64,000 nt of DNA from Cyclobacteriaceae bacterium. Its GTDB lineage: Bacteria > Bacteroidota > Bacteroidia > Cytophagales > Cyclobacteriaceae. The notes below the pieces were generated by a model. That model saw only the letters and a program-made list of their open reading frames with translations. It ran no database searches and was not told the DNA's origin. Shown here piece after piece: positions 58,438 to 64,000 of the stretch (position 1 is its first letter; each line of letters begins with the position of its first letter). The stretch spans positions 496,001 to 560,000 of the forward strand of contig JAHBTY010000004.1 in assembly GCA_019638355.1 (NCBI GenBank), in the 5' to 3' direction. The translations under genes were made by a program, and so were the position numbers.

Positions 58438-60840
58438 CTATTTTAGATGTTCTAAAGGTTGGTCAGTAATAACCCGCACCACCTGCTCCGCACCCACTAA
58501 CACTACTTCATCAGTCACCGATACTTCCTTTTCATTAACTAAAATTTTCTTCGCACCCTTTACATCTACCAGCAGCTTCCAATCCACTTGAGATTGCTGA
58601 ATCTGGTATTCTACGTAATCAGAGCTGCGACTTATTTTTAAGTAGAGTATATTCTCCCCCACTTTAACATTTTCAATTGCAACATCATCCCAACTATCAG
58701 GCAGTTGGGCGGCAATCTTAATTTGCTTTTCCATTGCATTGGGCTTTATTCCAAAAAAAGATTGGATAAGCGGTACCGCTACGCCATAAATGTTCCAGGC
58801 TTGCACCACCATTCCAAAATCGGGCGAGACTTCATACATCGAACCCGGCAACGCATAGCTGAATGACTGCTGTAGTTTTTTAATATACCCCAGAGCTTCG
58901 TTCGGTTTACCATAGTTAGCAGCCGCTACTGCCTGCACTCCGGTGGGCAGCGTCATCACAGCACCGGTATAAGAGAATGTTTTCTTGCGGGATTTTAAAA
59001 CCACACTATCAGGTTCATCGCTACGGTCAATACCGGTAACATATACACCAAACGGATTTTCATATTTAGTTGCTGTTTTAAGTGCAGCCATTGCTTTAGA
59101 TTTATCAGCTACACCAGTTTCCATAGGCGTATTCACCACCCAGTTGTGATACACCACAAACGGAAATTGTTTACCTGCTGAATAGGTTTTCATTTTCTGC
59201 TCAGTAGCTTTCAATTCCTTCACTGCCCACGGTTTGCCCAAGGTATCGGCACGTACCAACGCAGCGGCTACAATGGGCTTAGCCTCGGTCACAGTACTTC
59301 TGAAATCCCCGAACGATTGCTCTTGTTCATTCCACCATTCAGAATTGATCTTAGTTTTCAACACATCAGCTTTGCGCTGATAGGTTAACGCCAGTTCTTT
59401 CTCCCCAACCCATGCGGCTAACTGCGCAGCACTACCCAATGCTTGTTGGGTATAAGCTACTACATCAATCATCTCTGTATCCAACCCATGTATTTCCATC
59501 ATGCCATTACCATTGGGATAACCATTTCCGTCTTCATCCATTGTTTCGGTTAGCCATTCAATGCCCTGCACTACAGTTGGAAAAAGTTCGGTGATCAATT
59601 CTTTATCGCCTGTCCAGTCGGCATAAACTTTTAGCATCGTAATGTATTGTGCTGTTTCGTTTACGTTGCCCTGATTAAACACCGCACCATTGGTAGAAAC
59701 TTCATGAATGATTCTTCCATTGTCGTTGGTCTTTTTAGAAAGATTACTGAGCAACTGAATAGAGTTTTTAGCCAGTGTATGGTTACCGGTTGCGAGTACA
59801 CCTTGTAACGTGTAGGTCATGTCGGCCCCAAACCACCACGGGTAATCAGGCAAACCCGCAGATACCGCATTACCTTGTTCGGGCACGGTGCGCACTAACC
59901 ATTCGGTATTATACTTAAGCCATTCGTACATATCGGCAACATCTTTATCAGGAATAATCAGATTGGCTGTTTCTTTAACCTGCTTGAAACGATCAATCTT
60001 TTCATCCAATTCAATTGGTCCCATATTTTTCAAAAACGAAAATGTTTCGCGGGCCGCAGCTTCTGATTTGTAAGAGCCGGCAATAAAGAACTGAATTACC
60101 TCCATGGAACCGGGTTGAAGAAACAACTCGTAGGTCAACGATCCATCGACACCTAAGCCTGTTCGTTCTGTTTTGCAAATACTTGCCGAAGAAAAAGTAT
60201 GAGTATTCAAAGATCCGCCAAACACAACAAACCACGGATTGTTTTTATCCTTTGCCACCACAGCCGAAAGTTTTTCATCGAATGAAATTTCATCTTCAGC
60301 ATCAAGCATGTTGGTACGTTCGCCCAACCAGGTAGGGCGCAAATCAACCAAACCTGTGAATGAAAAATCTAATTGTTTAGTAACGGCACTATTATTGGCA
60401 ATTGTATATTCCACAATCATTCCTTCCCAACCATCGGGCACAAACTGAAAGCGTTGCATTTCAATCTCTTCTTCTTTCCACATAAAGTGATGTTCATTGC
60501 CTACCGGGTAGTTGATGAAGTTATCGGCCTTATCGAGACAATAAGAATTTCCGGAACGTTTTGCCGTAAGCGATGCACTAAATCCATCCATTAATTTAAT
60601 GGGATGATTCCAGATACCGCCCATCTCGCCTGTTACATGCCAACCAAGATCCGGGAAAGAACCATCCTGATGACCGACCATGTACACCCGATCGCCCGCG
60701 GTAACAAAAGGCGATTGCAGGTATTGGGGTTTACCCGAAATGAAAGGCTGAGTGGCTGTGAGTAAATAATATTGTTGTTGTTCTGGTGTGGAACACGATA
60801 ACAAAACCAGGAAGATGAACGTGGTTGAGATTGGCTTCAT
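58438..60840 (-). CDS. Six-hairpin glycosidase-like lipoprotein
   Basis: About 800 residues from ATG at 60840 (MKPISTTFIFLVLLSC), a lipoprotein signal with the Cys at the end of LLSC. The N-terminal part is a beta-sandwich (HMWKEEEIEMQRFQFVP region), then a (alpha/alpha)6 barrel: GLPDYPWWFGADMTYTLQGV, GRIIHEVSTNGAVFNQGNVN, DEDGNGYPNGNGMMEIHGLD and NSEWWNEQEQ. The acidic EIHGLDTEMID region could hold catalytic acids. This plan occurs in amylo-alpha-1,6-glucosidase and GH63/15-like proteins. Exported and membrane-anchored; substrate unknown. Confidence 0.8.
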   Translation of the reverse strand: MKPISTTFIFLVLLSCSTPEQQQYYLLTATQPFISGKPQYLQSPFVTAGDRVYMVGHQDGSFPDLGWHVTGEMGGIWNHPIKLMDGFSASLTAKRSGNSYCLDKADNFINYPVGNEHHFMWKEEEIEMQRFQFVPDGWEGMIVEYTIANNSAVTKQLDFSFTGLVDLRPTWLGERTNMLDAEDEISFDEKLSAVVAKDKNNPWFVVFGGSLNTHTFSSASICKTERTGLGVDGSLTYELFLQPGSMEVIQFFIAGSYKSEAAARETFSFLKNMGPIELDEKIDRFKQVKETANLIIPDKDVADMYEWLKYNTEWLVRTVPEQGNAVSAGLPDYPWWFGADMTYTLQGVLATGNHTLAKNSIQLLSNLSKKTNDNGRIIHEVSTNGAVFNQGNVNETAQYITMLKVYADWTGDKELITELFPTVVQGIEWLTETMDEDGNGYPNGNGMMEIHGLDTEMIDVVAYTQQALGSAAQLAAWVGEKELALTYQRKADVLKTKINSEWWNEQEQSFGDFRSTVTEAKPIVAAALVRADTLGKPWAVKELKATEQKMKTYSAGKQFPFVVYHNWVVNTPMETGVADKSKAMAALKTATKYENPFGVYVTGIDRSDEPDSVVLKSRKKTFSYTGAVMTLPTGVQAVAAANYGKPNEALGYIKKLQQSFSYALPGSMYEVSPDFGMVVQAWNIYGVAVPLIQSFFGIKPNAMEKQIKIAAQLPDSWDDVAIENVKVGENILYLKISRSSDYVEYQIQQSQVDWKLLVDVKGAKKILVNEKEVSVTDEVVLVGAEQVVRVITDQPLEHLK

Positions 60841-60879
60841 AGGCATGAAGATAGTTGTTTTTAGCCCATTGAAAATAAA

Positions 60880-60904
60880 AGTGGCGCAATCGTAATGCTT
60901 GCGC
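60880..60904 (-). terminator. Possible intrinsic terminator of the FtsX-type permease gene
   Basis: Minus-strand GGCGCAA...TTGCGCC stem, followed by ACTTTTATTTT. Located 30 bases after the permease stop. Confidence 0.5.
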
Positions 60905-60934
60905 CTGAATTTAATGCCAAAATCATCTCAATAA

Positions 60935-63376
60935 TTACTCACTCCGCAACGCCCCGATCGGATTTTGTATTGCTGCTTTTATTGATTGATAACTTACCGT
61001 GATCCATGCAATCAGCAAGGCCACACCACCAGCGGTTAGAAAAATCCAGGCATTAATCGTAATCCGATAAGCAAAGTTTTGTAACCACCACGTTTCCATT
61101 ATATACCATGCCATCGGCACAGCCAACGCAAATGCAATCAGAATCATACGCGTAAAATCTTTTGACAATAAAAACACCACGCCCCCTATCGATGAACCCA
61201 ACACTTTACGCACGCCAATTTCTTTGGTGCGCAAACTGGTGATGTAAGCCGAGAGTGCAAACAACCCGATGCAGGAAACAAAAATGGCCAGACCTGAGAA
61301 TATGGCAAACAAATTTGCCGACTGTTGTTCGCTTTTGTACTGTTCATTCAGGTTTTGATCGAGAAAAGAAAATTTAAAACCTTGTTCGGGTGCAACTTCC
61401 TTCCATTTAGCTTCTATGGATTTTATGGCTTGCGAAATCTGACCTGACTTTACCCGCACAGCAATAAATTGATTTGCACCACCATACGATTCATTGCTTT
61501 GCAACACCAGGGGTGTAACCTGATCGCGCAACGACATAAAGTTGAAGTCGCGCACTACGCCTATAATTTTCATTGGCAAAGAAATATTGCCTTCAGGTGT
61601 TTGTCTAACCTCCATTAGCGTGCGACCAATTGGGTTTTCGATGCCGAGCACTTTTACAGCGGCTTCGTTCAAAACCAGATGCAGCGAATCATTTGTGTTT
61701 TCTGCAAACCAACGCCCGTCTAACAATTGCATACTCATTACTTCGGGCAATCCGTCTGCTACCACCATCGTTTTGGTAGTTAAAATTTCAGATGAACCTT
61801 CTGGTTGAAATTGAATCCCAAAGAAATTGCCTTCATCACCAGGCATGGCAAACGAACCTGCCGCTCCGGCAACTTCGGGCAAGCGCTTAAACTCTTCAAT
61901 CATGGTGCGTGATTGGGGGCCAAGTCCAAAGCCGCGCTCTACTACCAACACCTGCTCGCGGTCAAACCCAAGCGACTTAGCAGACATAAATTCCATCTGT
62001 TGCTGGATGACTAAAGTTCCGATCATCAGAATAATCGAAATCCAGAATTGAAAAATCACCAACCCATTGCGAATCCATTTTCCTTTCTGACTGCCTGTGA
62101 ATTTTCCTTTCAGCACTACTACCGGGTTGAACGATGACAACACGAAAGACGGATAACTTCCTGCCAATAATCCGACTACAAGCGCTAACGAAATTAATAT
62201 ACCAGCAGCCGTAGCGGTAATTGGTAACACAAGTTGTTTATCAGTAAGTGAATTAAACACGGGCAGCGAGAAATAAATGATGGCCACGGCCAGCAACACA
62301 CCTACAAAACTCAACACAAACGATTCGGTTAAGAACTGCCATACTAACTGTTGCCGGAACGAACCCATTACTTTGCGCACGCCTACTTCTCGCGCCCGCT
62401 CAGCCGAACGCGCGGTGGCCAGGTTCATAAAATTGATACATGCAATTATCAATATCAGCACAGCTACTGCAATCATGATGTAAACCGTAGTGCGATTACC
62501 CGGTGGTTTCATCTGCGCTTCCAGATTAGTGGGGTCGAGATGAATAGATGCGAGTGATTGTAAAAAGTAGCGATAGCCATTTCCTTCTTTGGTATAATCG
62601 GCCCACGATTTACCAAGGTTACGTTCAATTTGCGCAGCGGCATACGTGTTTACTACCGCTGGCATTTTTGATTCTACATTGGCCGGGTTGGTACCGGGGC
62701 GCAACTTTAAAAACGTAAACACGGCAAAGCTTGTAAAATTCTCAACTTTGGTGAACGGATAAGTAGCAGAAGCAATTACGGCACTGAATTTAAAATGCGA
62801 ATGCTGCGGAATGTTTTGCAACACGCCCACCACTTTTAATTCCTGCTGGCCAGCCGTTATAATTTTTCCCAACGGATCGGCTGATCCAAAAAAACGTGCG
62901 GCTGCTTCTTCGGTAATCATAATTTCGTTGGCTTGTGCCAGTGCGGTGGCACGGTTTCCTTTCAATAATTCAAAATTGAATACCTTCAAAAAACTGGTAT
63001 CGCCTGCCAGTACAAATTCTTCATCGAATTGACTTACTTCATTGCGCTCGTTTTTGTAAGAAAGAGTAAAATTGGTGAATCCAAAAAGATTGGTGGATTG
63101 TTCTACCTCTGGAAATTCCCGCTTGATTACTCCCTCGAAGGACTGCGGGATGATAGAATAAAAAGTGGAGTGGTTTGGATACTTGCGCTCCAGCACCATG
63201 CGATAGATGCGATCATGATCCTGAATAAACCGATCGTACGAAAATTCATGCTGAACATACAACACAATAACCAGGCAACTGGCAATACCTACCGCCAGGC
63301 CTGCAACATTAATAATGGAATAAACTTTTTGCCTGAGCAGATTGCGCAGAGCTACTTTTAAATTATTGGTAAACAT
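60935..63376 (-). CDS. FtsX/MacB-like ABC transporter permease 2
   Basis: 813 residues. N-terminal segment (IINVAGLAVGIASCLVIVLY), a MacB-core periplasmic domain, central FtsX segments (IMIAVAVLILIIACINFMNL), a second single segment after GKWIRNGLVIFQFWISIILM and the final block with TKEIGIRKVLG-like TKEIGVRKVLGSSIGGVVFL. Same arrangement as 8405-10879, about 25-30% identical by eye. No ATPase adjacent. Confidence 0.9.
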   Translation of the reverse strand: MFTNNLKVALRNLLRQKVYSIINVAGLAVGIASCLVIVLYVQHEFSYDRFIQDHDRIYRMVLERKYPNHSTFYSIIPQSFEGVIKREFPEVEQSTNLFGFTNFTLSYKNERNEVSQFDEEFVLAGDTSFLKVFNFELLKGNRATALAQANEIMITEEAAARFFGSADPLGKIITAGQQELKVVGVLQNIPQHSHFKFSAVIASATYPFTKVENFTSFAVFTFLKLRPGTNPANVESKMPAVVNTYAAAQIERNLGKSWADYTKEGNGYRYFLQSLASIHLDPTNLEAQMKPPGNRTTVYIMIAVAVLILIIACINFMNLATARSAERAREVGVRKVMGSFRQQLVWQFLTESFVLSFVGVLLAVAIIYFSLPVFNSLTDKQLVLPITATAAGILISLALVVGLLAGSYPSFVLSSFNPVVVLKGKFTGSQKGKWIRNGLVIFQFWISIILMIGTLVIQQQMEFMSAKSLGFDREQVLVVERGFGLGPQSRTMIEEFKRLPEVAGAAGSFAMPGDEGNFFGIQFQPEGSSEILTTKTMVVADGLPEVMSMQLLDGRWFAENTNDSLHLVLNEAAVKVLGIENPIGRTLMEVRQTPEGNISLPMKIIGVVRDFNFMSLRDQVTPLVLQSNESYGGANQFIAVRVKSGQISQAIKSIEAKWKEVAPEQGFKFSFLDQNLNEQYKSEQQSANLFAIFSGLAIFVSCIGLFALSAYITSLRTKEIGVRKVLGSSIGGVVFLLSKDFTRMILIAFALAVPMAWYIMETWWLQNFAYRITINAWIFLTAGGVALLIAWITVSYQSIKAAIQNPIGALRSE

Positions 63377-63518
63377 GGGGCGCTGTAATTGGGTACTTGA
63401 AAATACTTACTTAACGTGAGATGGTTACCCGTGTAGTAAAGTTTTATTTGACCGGCTGGCATGGCGTGGGCATCAGTTAAAAAAGGGTAATTTACGGTTC
63501 TTAAGAAATAGAACGTTG

Positions 63519-64000
63519 ATGAAACTTAAAGTCGATAGGTTTGTACTTGCCATTTTGGTGGCGATAGCTGTTGCCTATTTCTTTCCGCAAATTGACCAGA
63601 CGCTGCCCTTATCGGCCATAGGCCAGATTGGTGTATTTTTTATTTTCTTTTTTTATGGATTAAAACTCAGTGCTGAAAAATTAAAAGCCGGACTAAAAAA
63701 CTGGAGGCTACACCTATTGGTTCAGGCTACTACATTTTTAGTATTCCCGCTGCTGGTGCTGGTATTTTATCCGTTGCTACAAACAACAGAACAAAAAAAT
63801 CTATGGCTTGGCTTTTTATTTCTCGCTGCTCTCCCTTCTACTGTTTCGTCATCGGTAGTTATGGTTTCGATGGCCAAAGGCAATGTGCCGGCTGCTATAT
63901 TTAATGCAAGTATTTCCGGGTTAATTGGTGTTGCTATTACTCCTTTATGGATGAGTAGTTTTATTCCTGCCACTACCCATACCGCTGACTTGTCGAGTGT
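63519..64000 (+). CDS. Bile acid:sodium symporter family protein, N-terminal part
   Basis: The frame from ATG at 63519 runs off the window (about 160 residues). MKLKVDRFVLAILVAIAVAY, IGQIGVFFIFFFYGLKLSAE, FLFLAALPSTVSSSVVMVSM and NVPAAIFNASISGLIGVAIT are the transmembrane segments and crossover motifs of the SLC10/YfeH-type bile-acid:sodium symporter family. Substrate unknown. Promoter region at 63377-63518 shared with the divergent permease. Confidence 0.88.
   Translation, partial: MKLKVDRFVLAILVAIAVAYFFPQIDQTLPLSAIGQIGVFFIFFFYGLKLSAEKLKAGLKNWRLHLLVQATTFLVFPLLVLVFYPLLQTTEQKNLWLGFLFLAALPSTVSSSVVMVSMAKGNVPAAIFNASISGLIGVAITPLWMSSFIPATTHTADLSS

Noticed and set aside
1-64000. tRNA, rRNA, CRISPR, riboswitch (including a Moco or TPP type) or transposase
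   Set aside because: None recognised by eye on either strand; a covariance-model scan would be needed to exclude small RNAs.

Overview
The window looks like a chromosomal segment of a Bacteroidota bacterium, most likely order Cytophagales. It carries a PorP/SprF-type protein next to a giant secreted protein with a type IX secretion (gliding-motility type) C-terminal domain, about 800-residue FtsX/MacB-like permeases without their own ATPase, DUF6132, DUF2911 and DUF6265 proteins, few Shine-Dalgarno-like sites and several TAnnTTTG promoter elements of the Bacteroidota type. No tRNA, rRNA, CRISPR array, transposase or phage gene was seen.

Layout. 1-8 kb: end of an HD-family hydrolase, a thioredoxin-like secreted protein, a YkgJ cysteine-cluster protein, a beta-barrel protein, then a leftward series (WYL regulator, paired operator-like dyads, GyrI-like protein, a tiny coupled membrane peptide, HMA-like, dihydrofolate-reductase-like and alkyltransferase-like proteins), a stand-alone kinase-like protein and a sodium/sugar symporter. 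8-14.5 kb: an FtsX-type permease, a Uma2 nuclease and a YfhO-type membrane protein. 14.5-31 kb: a molybdenum-cofactor neighbourhood: DsrE, TauE, an exported SUOX-like domain and moaA form a leftward operon headed by a DUF433/DUF5615 toxin-antitoxin pair. moaD, moaE, moaC and moeA follow, and the isoquinoline-1-oxidoreductase-like pair at 21.2-24.0 kb is a probable client enzyme. 31-39 kb: glycerate permease and kinase joined to moeA by 4-base overlaps, a methyltransferase, an AraC regulator, a Tat-type metallophosphoesterase, an orphan DUF433 and ffh. 39-43 kb: PepSY-like membrane protein, Crp/Fnr regulator, DUF6132, two rhodaneses, a frameshifted OsmC gene, thioredoxin and two DUF2911 proteins. 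43-46 kb: a retropepsin-like protease, RimK ligase and an aspartoacylase-family hydrolase. 46-53 kb: PorP/SprF protein diverging from a 1,744-residue type IX cargo protein. 53-64 kb: Nudix, Sua5/YrdC, phosphofructokinase, two tandem SRPBCC proteins, phosphoglycerate kinase, a six-hairpin glycosidase-like lipoprotein, another FtsX permease and the start of a bile-acid:sodium-symporter-family protein.

Most genes are ordinary chromosomal ones. The points of greatest interest lie between or across genes: nested REPIN-like palindromes after moaD, an inverted palindrome pair that supplies the stop codon of one gene, three toxin-antitoxin loci in different states of decay, a single-base frameshift in osmC whose true stop overlaps the next start, paired TGACA-N6-TGTCA operators, and a series of small membrane-peptide genes. 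I did not find a clearly new multi-gene defence or metabolic system. The strongest candidates for undescribed biology are the toxin-antitoxin pair fused head-on to the moaA operon, and the kinase-like protein with its overlapping small ORF beside the WYL regulator.
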